A DNA stretch of 5,225 nucleotides from Pseudomonadota bacterium. GTDB taxonomy: Bacteria; Pseudomonadota; Gammaproteobacteria; Xanthomonadales; Rhodanobacteraceae. The translations under genes were made by a program, and so were the position numbers. The notes under the pieces are model-generated. The model saw only the letters and a program-made list of their open reading frames with translations, searched no databases and was not told the DNA's origin. Shown piece by piece: positions 1-5,225 of this stretch (position 1 is its first letter; each line of letters starts with the position of its first letter). The stretch is from contig JAJXTX010000187.1 in assembly GCA_021783385.1 (NCBI GenBank), positions 1 through 5,225 on the forward strand, in the 5' to 3' direction.

Positions 1-339
1 GCGGCGATGCTGCGCCGGCTGTCGGGGCGCACGCATGAAGTGATCTCGGTGGTGTGGCTGGTCGGTGCCATGCGCGAGCGGAGCGAAAGCTGCCTCTCGC
101 AGGTGCGCTTTGCCGCGCTGGACGAGCCGACGATCGCTGCCTACGTGGCCACCGGCGAGCCGTTCGGCAAAGCCGGCGGGTATGCGATCCAGGGCCGCGG
201 CGCCGCGCTGATCGAGCATCTGCAAGGCAGCTACAGCGGCGTGATGGGGCTGCCGCTGTTCGAGACGGCGCGCCTGCTGCGTGCGTTCGACGCGCTGGCC
301 CCGCTGCCCTCAGTCCCGCTGCCCTCAGTGCGGGTGTGA
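1..339 (+). CDS. maf: Maf/YhdE-type nucleoside triphosphate pyrophosphatase, C-terminal part (5' end outside window)
   Basis: Maf proteins are cytoplasmic all-alpha/beta pyrophosphatases that hydrolyse non-canonical or excess nucleotides; the YhdE branch acts on dTTP/UTP. The reading frame is open from base 1, so the gene begins before the window. What is visible matches the second half of the family: LSGRTHEV near the start, then [14 protein letters not shown] (Lys codon 169-171, Gln codon 190-192, both conserved in the YhdE branch), then the end motif [14 protein letters not shown]. The catalytic Asp of the GADT motif should lie just upstream of base 1 and cannot be checked. The AGGYAIQG form fits the YhdE rather than the YceF (7-methyl-GTP) branch. 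The C-terminus carries an unusual [10 protein letters not shown] tail made by a 15-bp tandem duplication. The last 15 bases overlap the convergent CPBP gene. Family assignment is secure; substrate is inferred from the subgroup. Confidence 0.9.
   Translation, partial: AAMLRRLSGRTHEVISVVWLVGAMRERSESCLSQVRFAALDEPTIAAYVATGEPFGKAGGYAIQGRGAALIEHLQGSYSGVMGLPLFETARLLRAFDALAPLPSVPLPSVRV
301..330. repeat. 15-bp tandem duplication at the Maf/CPBP 3' junction
   Basis: Bases 301-315 and 316-330 are two adjacent copies of a 15-bp unit beginning CCGCTGCCCTCAGT, identical at 14 of 15 positions (final C versus G). The unit is a multiple of three and adds one PLPSV pentapeptide to the Maf C-terminus without shifting frame. 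The CPBP stop codon (complement of 325-327) lies inside the second copy, so that protein is unaffected. Confidence 0.9.
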
Positions 340-1155
340 CACCACGAACCAGGCCGCGACTGCCAGCAGGTTGTTGACGCCGTGCGCCAGCACCGCCGGC
401 CAGAGCGAGCGCGAAGCCAGCCGCAGCGCGGCCAGCGCCAGCGCCAGCAGCATCAGGTCGGGCAATGCGTACCACGCGAACTGCAGGCCGGGCAGATGCG
501 CCAGCGCAAACACCAGCGCACTGATCGCCATGCTCCAGCCGATCCGAAAGCGCCGCAGCAGCGCGGACAGCAGCACGCCGCGAAACAGCAGCTCTTCCAC
601 CAGCGGCCCCAGCGTGGTGGCCAGCAGCGCCAGCGCGATACGCCAGCCGGCCGGCGTGCTCATGCCGAGCTGCTCGATGTTCTGGGTCACCGGATGGCCG
701 TGCGCCAGCAGCTGCGTGAGCCAGCCGCCGAGCAGCGGCGCGACCAGCCCCAGCGCGATCGCCAGCGCAAAAAACCAGCCCTGCCGGGGCAGCGTGAAAC
801 CGAAACCCGGCGGCCGCGCCTGCCGCCACAGGGCGGGCCAGCGGCGCCAGGCCAGCTGCAGGGTGAGGCCCGCGGCCACGCCCAGCGTGACGATCGCCAG
901 CAGCGCCGGTCGGCCCGGCTGCGCGAGCATCGCGCGGATGCCGGGGCCAACCTGGGCGAAGCCCTGCGTCAGGTGCACGAAGCCGCTGGCGATGCCCAGC
1001 GCCAGCGCCATCACCCCGCTGGCGACCAGCTGCAGCGCGAAATACAGCGCGATCAGCCCCGCCGCCGCACCCAGCCCGGGCGCCGGTGCAGGGCGTGAGA
1101 ATGGATCGGCAGCGGGCGGAAGCGACGGAGGCGCGGCAGAAACCTGGTGATACAT
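325..1155 (-). CDS. CPBP family intramembrane metalloprotease (CAAX/Abi type)
   Basis: A 276-residue multi-pass membrane protein of the CPBP family (Rce1-like glutamic/metallo intramembrane proteases), which cleave within or near the membrane; bacterial members are linked to prenyl-protein processing, bacteriocin self-immunity or protein turnover, and the substrate here is unknown. All family motifs are present: EE-x3-R as E187 E188 and R192 in [10 protein letters not shown], the Phe/His motif ending at H220 in [10 protein letters not shown], and H258 with N261/N262 in [10 protein letters not shown]. Hydrophobic stretches at about 31-57, 82-101, 126-150, 171-190, 206-220, 229-247 and 252-272 fit the usual seven to eight helices. 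The N-terminal 28 residues are Pro/Ala-rich and probably cytosolic. The ATG is preceded by AGGG at 1161-1164, five bases upstream, supporting this start. The MAPEG gene lies 119 bp upstream on the same strand; the tail overlaps Maf by 15 bp. An active enzyme is likely because no motif residue is missing. Confidence 0.93.
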   Translation of the reverse strand: MYHQVSAAPPSLPPAADPFSRPAPAPGLGAAAGLIALYFALQLVASGVMALALGIASGFVHLTQGFAQVGPGIRAMLAQPGRPALLAIVTLGVAAGLTLQLAWRRWPALWRQARPPGFGFTLPRQGWFFALAIALGLVAPLLGGWLTQLLAHGHPVTQNIEQLGMSTPAGWRIALALLATTLGPLVEELLFRGVLLSALLRRFRIGWSMAISALVFALAHLPGLQFAWYALPDLMLLALALAALRLASRSLWPAVLAHGVNNLLAVAAWFVVSHPH

Positions 1156-1274
1156 GACATCCCTGCAGAGGCAGCCGCGGGCGGGCCGGTGACAATGAAG
1201 TTGGGTCGTGGATTGACCGCGCAGCGGCCTCGGCGTTCAACGCCCGCCCGGCGCCCGCGCGCGCCGTGGCCGCT

Positions 1275-1667
1275 TCAGCCGAGCAGCATGGCGCGCACCA
1301 CGCCGATGCTGGCCATCACCAGCAGCGCGGCCCAGCCGAGCATGCCCAGCATGAAACCGCCGCCGCGCTTGCCGGCGTCCTGCAGGTAGGCCAGCGCGTA
1401 CCACGCGCGGCCAACCAGCCAGACCAGTCCGGCCACGCCGGCCCAGCCGGCGAAGCCGAAGTTGGCCGCCAGCCACAGCGTGGGCAGGAACATCACGGTG
1501 TTCTCCACCGTATTCATCTGTACGCGGTAGGCGCGCTCGAACGCGGGATGTCCGCTGACTGCCGGCGCCTTGATGGCGTATTTGCCGCGGGCGCGGCCGA
1601 CCGCAAAAGTGACGCCGAGCAGCAGCAGCACGGTGAGCAGGGTGACCAGCGCAGGCAGGTGGCTCAT
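1275..1667 (-). CDS. MAPEG family membrane protein
   Basis: A 130-residue membrane protein of the MAPEG superfamily (membrane-associated proteins in eicosanoid and glutathione metabolism; eukaryotic members are microsomal glutathione transferases and leukotriene C4 synthase). Bacterial short forms mostly have no proven substrate. The family signature E-R-x2-R-x3-N-x2-E is seen as ERAYRVQMNTVENTVMFLP, with R48, N52 and E55, following the first helix (about 4-24). Further hydrophobic segments at about 57-70, 74-92 and 106-128 give the typical four-helix layout, and the length is normal for the bacterial group. The frame stays open far upstream because of high G+C, but the start at MSHLPAL is chosen because GAGGAA sits five bases before it and the family begins with the first helix right after the start. 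The upstream extension is Arg/Ala-rich and runs antisense to the YkgJ gene. It may be cotranscribed with the downstream CPBP gene. Catalytic activity as a glutathione transferase is not shown. Confidence 0.9.
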   Translation of the reverse strand: MSHLPALVTLLTVLLLLGVTFAVGRARGKYAIKAPAVSGHPAFERAYRVQMNTVENTVMFLPTLWLAANFGFAGWAGVAGLVWLVGRAWYALAYLQDAGKRGGGFMLGMLGWAALLVMASIGVVRAMLLG

Positions 1668-1672
1668 GAAGG

Positions 1673-1678
1673 TTCCTC
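1673..1678 (-). promoter_or_regulatory. Shine-Dalgarno of the MAPEG gene
   Basis: On the minus strand GAGGAA lies five bases before the ATG at 1667-1665. It decides the start in a frame that is otherwise open for about a further kilobase upstream. Confidence 0.75.
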
Positions 1679-1692
1679 GTGAAAGATCGCCC

Positions 1693-1722
1693 ACTCTAAC
1701 CGCTGCCCCTGCATGGCGTGAA
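1693..1722 (-). promoter_or_regulatory. candidate sigma-70 promoter for the MAPEG gene
   Basis: On the minus strand TTCACG (1722-1717) and TAGAGT (1698-1693) are separated by 18 bases; each matches four of six consensus positions. It lies about 25 bases upstream of the MAPEG start, which leaves room for the GAGGAA ribosome site. Such matches arise by chance, so this is a candidate only. Confidence 0.3.
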
Positions 1723-1760
1723 TCCCGGCCAGCGGCTATCGTCGCGGCACGGCAGCCGGC

Positions 1761-1765
1761 GGAGG
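1761..1765 (+). promoter_or_regulatory. Shine-Dalgarno of the micro-ORF preceding the YkgJ gene
   Basis: GGAGG at 1761-1765 sits four bases before an ATG at 1770. It is the only strong ribosome-binding match in the stretch upstream of the YkgJ gene, which has none of its own directly before its ATG at 1857. Confidence 0.45.
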
Positions 1766-1769
1766 ATGT

Positions 1770-1844
1770 ATGGAGTGGCAGAAAGGCGCGCGCAGCGACA
1801 GCGGCGACATGAACCTGTGCGACACGTTTGCCAGCGTGCCGTAG
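1770..1844 (+). CDS. possible 24-residue micro-ORF/leader peptide in front of the YkgJ gene
   Basis: An ATG at 1770 behind GGAGG opens a 24-codon frame beginning MEWQKGARSDSGDM and ending at TAG 1842-1844. It is in the same frame as the YkgJ-type gene, whose ATG is 12 bases after this stop. Three readings are possible. It may be a translated leader that loads ribosomes for the downstream gene, which lacks a Shine-Dalgarno. It may be a relic: M-x-WQ-x-x-x-RSD resembles, from memory, the first residues of YpfJ/KPN_02809-type neutral zinc metallopeptidases. Or it may be a chance frame. A sequencing error or true nonsense mutation at the TAG would instead make it the N-terminus of a longer protein, but family members normally start close to the first Cys cluster, which argues against that. 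No homology can be tested here. Confidence 0.3.
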   Translation: MEWQKGARSDSGDMNLCDTFASVP

Positions 1845-1856
1845 CGCGCCGATCCG

Positions 1857-2252
1857 ATGGAGCATCCCTGCCTGCGTTGCGGCGCCTGCTGCGCCCACTT
1901 CCGGGTGGCCTTCCACTGGTCGGAGGCCGAGTCCGCGCTGGGTGGCGTCGTGCCGCCGCAGCTGACCGAAAAACTCGATCCGCATCGACTCGCCATGCGC
2001 GGCACCAATGCCGCGCAGCCGCGCTGCGTGGCGCTGCAGGGCACGGTGGGTACCGCGGCGCACTGCGGCATCTACGCGCAGCGGCCGTCGGTGTGCCGCG
2101 AGGTGGCGCCGTCGTGGGAGTTCGGCGCGGTCAGCCCGCAGTGCGACAAGGCGCGCCGCGCGCATGGCCTGCCGCTGCTGACGCCGCAGGACTGGCCGCA
2201 GCCACCTCGTCCCGCCAGCGCGCTGCTTCAGGCCGCCGCGTCGAAGCGATAG
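1857..2252 (+). CDS. YkgJ family cysteine-cluster protein (putative Zn/Fe-binding)
   Basis: A 131-residue soluble protein of the YkgJ/CxxCxxCC family, annotated in databases as zinc- or iron-chelating but with little direct biochemistry. The N-terminal cluster C5-x2-C8-x2-C11-C12 in PCLRCGACC is the family hallmark. Further cysteines at C57, C70, C80 and C96 follow the pattern of the family: RCVAL, then HCGIYAQRPSVCR, in which the I-Y-x2-RP-x2-C segment is highly typical, and a final QCDKAR. Eight cysteines could hold one or two metal sites. The start must be this ATG because TAG at 1842-1844 closes the frame upstream and no other start lies between. No Shine-Dalgarno precedes it, so translation may depend on the preceding micro-ORF. 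The last 25 bases overlap the convergent dioxygenase gene. Function beyond metal binding is unknown. Confidence 0.92.
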   Translation: MEHPCLRCGACCAHFRVAFHWSEAESALGGVVPPQLTEKLDPHRLAMRGTNAAQPRCVALQGTVGTAAHCGIYAQRPSVCREVAPSWEFGAVSPQCDKARRAHGLPLLTPQDWPQPPRPASALLQAAASKR

Positions 2253-3019
2253 ATGTCCATCGCCAGCAGGCCCAGGTCGATGCCGGCGTCGATCCGTTGC
2301 GCCCTGGCCTGCGCCCCGGCCGCGCCCAGCGCCACGAACAGCGGCAGCAGATGCTCGTCGGTGGGGTGCGCGTGCTCGGCGAACGGCGCCTGGCGTCGAT
2401 AGTCGAGCAGGGCGTCGAGGTCGCCGGCGGCCAACCGCTGCTCGATCCAGTCGATGAAGGGCTGCACGTACGGCGCCTGCCGCTGATCGCTGTAACCGGC
2501 GCCCAGATCGAGCAGGTTGTGGGTGATGCTGCCGGAGCCGATCAGCAACACGCCCTCGCTGCACAGCGGCGCCAGCGCCTGGCCCAGCGCGTACTGGTGG
2601 GCCGGCCCCAGCGCGGGCTGGATCGACAGCGGCAGCACCGGAATGTCGGCGTCCGGATACAGCAGCCGCAATGGCACCCACGCGCCGTGATCGAGCCCGC
2701 GCTGCGGGTCGATGCGCGCGGGCAGCCCGGCCTTGTCCAGCAGGTCGGCCACGCGTTCGGCCAGCGCCGGCGCACCGGGCGCCGGATAGCGCAGCTGGTA
2801 GAGGGCGGCGGGAAAGCCGCCGAAGTCGTGAATCGTCGCGGGCTGCGCGGCGCCGCCGATCTGCGGGCTGCGCGACAGCCAGTGTGCGCTGGCGATCACG
2901 ATGGCGCGCGGACGCGGCAGCGTGGCGGCCAGTTCGGCCAGCCGCGCGCCGGTGAGGCCGGGCTGCAGCGCCGTCATCGGTGAGCCGTGCGAGATGTAGA
3001 GGCTGGGCAGCGGGTGCAT
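2228..3019 (-). CDS. ygiD: YgiD/DODA-type class III extradiol ring-opening dioxygenase
   Basis: A 263-residue cytoplasmic enzyme of the LigB-like extradiol dioxygenase superfamily, DODA branch. E. coli YgiD and plant DODA open the catechol ring of L-DOPA; the natural bacterial substrate is not settled. Visible landmarks match YgiD in order: ISHGSP (H11), IASAHW (H46), IHDFGGFP (H64), Y-x-L-RYPAPG, LDHGAWVPL (H111), YPDADIPVLPLSI, GSGSITHNL (H167) and HPTDEHLLPL (H218, H223). H11, H46 and H223 are the expected metal ligands and H167 the likely acid-base residue, so the enzyme looks intact; length is normal for the family. The frame is open upstream, but family members start a few residues before the HGSP motif, which picks the ATG at 3019. 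Its Shine-Dalgarno is poor (AGG twelve bases upstream). The leader holds a perfect dyad. No regulator or aromatic-pathway gene is adjacent in the window. The tail overlaps the YkgJ gene by 25 bp. Confidence 0.94.
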   Translation of the reverse strand: MHPLPSLYISHGSPMTALQPGLTGARLAELAATLPRPRAIVIASAHWLSRSPQIGGAAQPATIHDFGGFPAALYQLRYPAPGAPALAERVADLLDKAGLPARIDPQRGLDHGAWVPLRLLYPDADIPVLPLSIQPALGPAHQYALGQALAPLCSEGVLLIGSGSITHNLLDLGAGYSDQRQAPYVQPFIDWIEQRLAAGDLDALLDYRRQAPFAEHAHPTDEHLLPLFVALGAAGAQARAQRIDAGIDLGLLAMDIYRFDAAA

Positions 3020-3037
3020 GACGTGATCGCCTGGGAA

Positions 3038-3063
3038 GGGTCGCCCTGAAGTATGGGCGACCC
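3038..3063. promoter_or_regulatory. perfect 9-bp inverted repeat in the leader of the dioxygenase gene
   Basis: GGGTCGCCC (3038-3046) and GGGCGACCC (3055-3063) are exact reverse complements around an 8-base loop. The dyad ends 18 bases before the dioxygenase ATG and lies about 87 bases past the helicase stop. On the minus strand the loop contains CATACT, a weak -10-like hexamer, so the dyad could be an operator. As RNA it could be a leader hairpin affecting translation, or a terminator for readthrough from the helicase. Only TT follows the stem on the minus strand, so a classic intrinsic terminator is not favoured. Confidence 0.5.
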
Positions 3064-3100
3064 CGCCGTTTGCAGCAGCGTCGGCGGAAACAATCCGTCG

Positions 3101-3125
3101 CGCGGCCGGAACCATGCCGGCCGCG
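3101..3125 (-). terminator. candidate hairpin terminator of the helicase gene
   Basis: On the minus strand a perfect 9-bp stem, CGCGGCCGG paired with CCGGCCGCG around a 7-base loop, begins 24 bases after the helicase stop codon. The stem is all G/C. No U-tract follows at once; ATTGTTT appears some six bases further on. It could end the helicase transcript or protect its 3' end, but the missing U-tract keeps confidence moderate. Confidence 0.4.
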
Positions 3126-3149
3126 GCGGTCCGGCAGCTTGCGGTCGGG

Positions 3150-5138
3150 CTACTTGCGCTGCGGTGGCTTGCTGCCGCCGGGCTTGAAGCCACCGGGCTT
3201 GCCGCCGCCCGCGCGCGCGCCGGCGGGCTTGAAGCCGCCGGGTTTGCCGAAGCCGCCCGGCTTGCGTGGCGGCGTGGTGCTGCCCGATGCCGCGTCCTGG
3301 CCGTCCCATTCATGGATGCGCAGCTGCTGCTGCACCACCCACACTTTCTTCAGGTGCTCGAACACTTCCGGCGGCATGCCGTCGGGCAGGTCGATCAGGC
3401 TGTAGTGATCGCGAATGCTGAGGCGGCCGATGAACTGGCTGTCCAGCCCCGCCTCGTTGGCGATCGCACCGATGATGTTGCCCGGCTTGACGCCGTGCTC
3501 GTGGCCGACCTCGACGCGGTAGGTCTTCTTGCCCTCCTCGGTGGCATGTGCGCGCAGCGGGCGTGGGCCGAAGTCGCGCGGCGGCGCACCCTCGTGCGCG
3601 CCATGCTCGCGTGGTGCGCGGCTGGCCGGGGCGGCGCGCTCGTGCGCGGGCCGGGAGGCTGCGCCGACGTGCTCGCGGGCGGGGCGCTCGACCGGCGGAC
3701 GCTCGGGCCCGGTGCGGTCGCGCGAGACGCGGCCACGGGCAGGCGGCTCGCGCGCGGGGCGCTCGCGTGCGGCCGGCTCGTACTTCTCGCGCTTCGGCGT
3801 CGGTGGCAGCAGCAGCGGCTGGTCGCCCTGCGCGATGCGCGCCAGCGCGGCAGCGATCTCCACCGCCGGCACGTTGTGCTCCTGTTCGTATTGTTCGATC
3901 AGCTGCTGGAACTGGCCCAGGTCGCCGACCGCGAGGGTGTCGCTGATACGCTGCTTGAACTTGCCGATGCGCACGTCGTTGACCACTTCCACCGACGGCA
4001 GCTGCATCTGCTCGATCGGCTGGCGGGTGGCACGTTCGATCGCGTTGAGCATGCCGCGCTCGCGCGGGCTGACGAACAGGATCGCCTCGCCGCTGCGCCC
4101 GGCGCGGCCGGTACGGCCGATGCGGTGCACGTAGCTTTCGGTGTCGTAGGGGATGTCGTAGTTGAACACGTGGCTGATGCGGTCCACGTCGAGTCCGCGG
4201 GCGGCCACGTCGGTGGCGACCAGGATGTCGAGCTTGCCGTCCTTCAGCTGCTGGATCACCCGCTCGCGCTGCGGCTGCGCGATGTCGCCATTGATCGCGG
4301 CAGCGGCCAGACCGCGTGCCTGCAGCTTGCCGGCCAGTTCGTCGGTGGCCTGCTTGGTGCGCGCGAAGATGATCATCGCGTCGAACGGCTCGGCCTCGAG
4401 GATGCGGGTGAGCGCATCGAGCTTGTGCATGCCGCTGACGAACCAGTAGCGCTGGCGGATGTTTGGCGCGGTGCTGGTGGAGGACTTGATCGTGACCTCG
4501 ACCGGATCCTTCAGATGGCGCTGCGCGATCTTGCGGATCACCGTAGGCATGGTGGCCGAGAACAGCGCGACCTGGCGCTGCGGCGGCGTGGCCTGCAGCA
4601 CCTTCTCGACGTCGTCGATGAAGCCCATGCGCAGCATCTCGTCGGCCTCGTCGAGGACCAGGTACTTCAGCTCGGACAGGTCCAGCGTGCCCTTGTCCAT
4701 GTGGTCGATCACGCGGCCTGGTGTACCGACCACCACGTGCACGCCGCGCTTGAGCGAATGCAGCTGCGGGCCGTAGCTCTGGCCGCCGTAGATCGGCAGC
4801 ACCTGGAAGCCGGGGATGTGCGCGGCGTAGCGCTGGAACGCCTCGGCCACCTGGATCGCCAGCTCGCGCGTGGGCGCCAGCACCAGCGCCTGCGGCTTGC
4901 CCGCGCGCGGGCTGATGCGCGACAGGATCGGCAGCGCAAAGGCGGCCGTCTTGCCGGTGCCGGTCTGCGCCTGGCCCAGCACGTCGCGCCCTTCCAGCAG
5001 CGGCGGGATGGTGGCGGCCTGGATCGGCGAGGGCGACTCGTAGCCGACATCGGCGAGCACGCGCAGGACATCGGGGTGCAGCGCAAGCGCGCCAAAGCCG
5101 GACGGAACCGGGGCGTTGTCGGAGACGGGGGATGACAT
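3150..5138 (-). CDS. deaD: DEAD-box ATP-dependent RNA helicase, DeaD/CsdA type
   Basis: A 662-residue cytoplasmic ATP-dependent RNA helicase that unwinds short RNA duplexes; CsdA/DeaD relatives act in ribosome large-subunit assembly, mRNA decay and cold adaptation. All motifs are present: Q motif (about 15-40, F15 and Q40), Walker A AQTGTGKT 57-64, PTRELA 89-94, TPGR 139-142, DEAD 163-166, SAT 194-196, IIFART around 256-261, ATDVAARGLD 308-317 and HRIGRTGRAGR 338-348. A helical segment to about 440 matches the CsdA dimerisation region. An Arg/Pro/Glu/Ala-rich linker (449-525) leads to a DbpA-like RNA-binding fold (about 539-609, YRVEVGHEHGVKPGNIIGAI) and a basic KPGGF-repeat tail. Length is close to E. 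coli DeaD (about 629), the excess lying in the linker and tail. The start at MSSPVSD is preferred over an in-frame ATG 45 bases upstream because GAGG lies five bases before it and the upstream ATG sits nearly on the predicted transcription start. Confidence 0.96.
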   Translation of the reverse strand: MSSPVSDNAPVPSGFGALALHPDVLRVLADVGYESPSPIQAATIPPLLEGRDVLGQAQTGTGKTAAFALPILSRISPRAGKPQALVLAPTRELAIQVAEAFQRYAAHIPGFQVLPIYGGQSYGPQLHSLKRGVHVVVGTPGRVIDHMDKGTLDLSELKYLVLDEADEMLRMGFIDDVEKVLQATPPQRQVALFSATMPTVIRKIAQRHLKDPVEVTIKSSTSTAPNIRQRYWFVSGMHKLDALTRILEAEPFDAMIIFARTKQATDELAGKLQARGLAAAAINGDIAQPQRERVIQQLKDGKLDILVATDVAARGLDVDRISHVFNYDIPYDTESYVHRIGRTGRAGRSGEAILFVSPRERGMLNAIERATRQPIEQMQLPSVEVVNDVRIGKFKQRISDTLAVGDLGQFQQLIEQYEQEHNVPAVEIAAALARIAQGDQPLLLPPTPKREKYEPAARERPAREPPARGRVSRDRTGPERPPVERPAREHVGAASRPAHERAAPASRAPREHGAHEGAPPRDFGPRPLRAHATEEGKKTYRVEVGHEHGVKPGNIIGAIANEAGLDSQFIGRLSIRDHYSLIDLPDGMPPEVFEHLKKVWVVQQQLRIHEWDGQDAASGSTTPPRKPGGFGKPGGFKPAGARAGGGKPGGFKPGGSKPPQRK
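3174..3263 (-). repeat. KPGGF repeats encoding the basic tail of the helicase
   Basis: Residues 626-655 of the helicase hold KPGGF three times plus a final KPGG. At the DNA level 3181-3203 and 3226-3248 match at 21 of 23 positions with a 45-bp offset, giving a 15-residue period (GKPGGFKPAGARAGG then GKPGGFKPGG). Basic Gly-rich tails like this are common RNA-binding extensions on DEAD-box helicases. The DNA repeats make the tail length liable to vary by slippage or recombination. Confidence 0.8.
3564..3794 (-). repeat. Arg/Pro/Glu-rich low-complexity linker of the helicase
   Basis: Residues 449-525 contain imperfect repeats of RPARE-like units (ARERPAREPPARGR, VERPAREH, RPAHERAAP) with almost no hydrophobic residues, so the segment is probably disordered. 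It separates the helicase core and dimerisation region from the RNA-binding domain. The codons are very GC-rich with a repetitive GCTCGCG-like pattern, as expected of a segment that grew by local duplication. Confidence 0.7.
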
Positions 5139-5143
5139 GGGAA

Positions 5144-5147
5144 CCTC
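5144..5147 (-). promoter_or_regulatory. Shine-Dalgarno of the helicase gene
   Basis: GAGG on the minus strand lies five bases before the ATG at 5138-5136. It decides between this start and the in-frame ATG at 5183-5181, which would add 15 residues not typical of the family. Confidence 0.75.
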
Positions 5148-5191
5148 GAAACAGGAAGCGGCACCGGCCAGGGCGGCGCGCAAGGGGGCAT

Positions 5192-5200
5192 ATTCTATCA
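5192..5200 (-). promoter_or_regulatory. extended -10 promoter element for the helicase gene
   Basis: On the minus strand TGATAGAAT reads as the extended -10 TGN plus TAGAAT, five of six to consensus, in otherwise GC-rich DNA. No good -35 is found at 16-18 bases upstream (CGGCGC at 17), which an extended -10 can tolerate. Transcription would begin near 5185, giving a leader of roughly 47 bases before the ATG at 5138. Confidence 0.6.
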
Positions 5201-5225
5201 GTCCGGCCGCCGGTGCGCCGTGACC

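Noticed and set aside
281..1150. Two long plus-strand frames opposite the CPBP gene
   Set aside because: Compositionally biased (Ser/Ala or Gln/Arg) shadows of a gene with all CPBP motifs.
1232..1244. Palindrome GGCGTT-C-AACGCC between MAPEG and CPBP as a terminator
   Set aside because: A one-base centre leaves only about four stable pairs with a five-base loop, and no U-tract follows; it may be chance in GC-rich DNA.
1156..1274. Separate promoter for the CPBP gene
   Set aside because: I found only weak hexamer pairs such as TTGAAC with TCAATC; nothing stands out, so cotranscription with MAPEG is as likely.
1737..1742. TATCGT as a -10 for the YkgJ gene or its micro-ORF
   Set aside because: Only four of six positions match and the hexamer 17 bases upstream (TGGCGT) is a very poor -35.
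1668..2681. Long N-terminal extension of the MAPEG frame
   Set aside because: The extension is Arg/Ala-rich, antisense to the YkgJ gene, and the MAPEG family starts at the first helix, where a good Shine-Dalgarno is present.
1718..2983. 421-codon plus-strand open frame spanning the YkgJ and dioxygenase genes
   Set aside because: It crosses two genes with clear conserved motifs in other frames, and its product is Arg/Gln-rich with no family signature.
3020..3313. 98-residue N-terminal extension of the dioxygenase frame
   Set aside because: It would overlap the helicase coding region and is low-complexity Ala/Arg; the YgiD family begins just before the HGSP motif.
3114..5135. 673-codon open frame on the plus strand opposite the helicase
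   Set aside because: The minus-strand frame has every DEAD-box motif. The plus-strand translation is Arg/Ala/Leu/His-rich with no recognisable domain and mirrors codon positions of the real gene, a common artefact in high-G+C DNA.
1..5225. Defence island, phage, insertion sequence, CRISPR array or RNA gene
   Set aside because: No transposase, integrase, terminal inverted repeats, spaced direct repeats, tRNA cloverleaf or rRNA-like sequence is seen. The CPBP (Abi) name alone does not make a defence system.

Overview
The window is a high-G+C chromosomal stretch (about two thirds or more G+C by eye) carrying six conserved housekeeping or accessory genes packed with little free space. Protein style and base composition suggest a gammaproteobacterium of the Xanthomonadales/Lysobacterales type (Rhodanobacter/Dyella-like). 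That placement is inferred from general resemblance, not from a marker gene.

Layout. At the left edge (1-339, +) is the C-terminal part of a Maf/YhdE-type nucleotide pyrophosphatase. It runs tail-to-tail into a CPBP (CAAX/Abi) membrane protease (325-1155, -); their 3' ends overlap by 15 bp next to a 15-bp tandem duplication. Upstream of the protease on the same strand is a small MAPEG-family membrane protein (1275-1667, -). A 189-bp divergent gap (1668-1856) follows, with a promoter candidate for the MAPEG gene and a 24-codon micro-ORF with a good Shine-Dalgarno. That micro-ORF is in frame with, and stops 12 nt before, a YkgJ-type cysteine-cluster protein (1857-2252, +). The YkgJ gene overlaps tail-to-tail by 25 bp with a YgiD/DODA-type extradiol ring-opening dioxygenase (2228-3019, -). 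A 130-bp gap holding two perfect 9-bp GC-rich dyads separates this from a DeaD/CsdA-type DEAD-box RNA helicase (3150-5138, -), which has a good extended -10 promoter at the right edge.

The genes do not form an obvious pathway. MAPEG and CPBP could share a transcript, and the helicase transcript could run into the dioxygenase unless the first dyad terminates it. I see no phage, insertion sequence, CRISPR array, tRNA/rRNA or defence cassette, and no convincing undescribed multi-gene system. The points most worth a second look are the micro-ORF in front of the YkgJ gene, the dyad in the dioxygenase leader, the 15-bp duplication at the Maf/CPBP junction, and the repeat-built low-complexity segments of the helicase.
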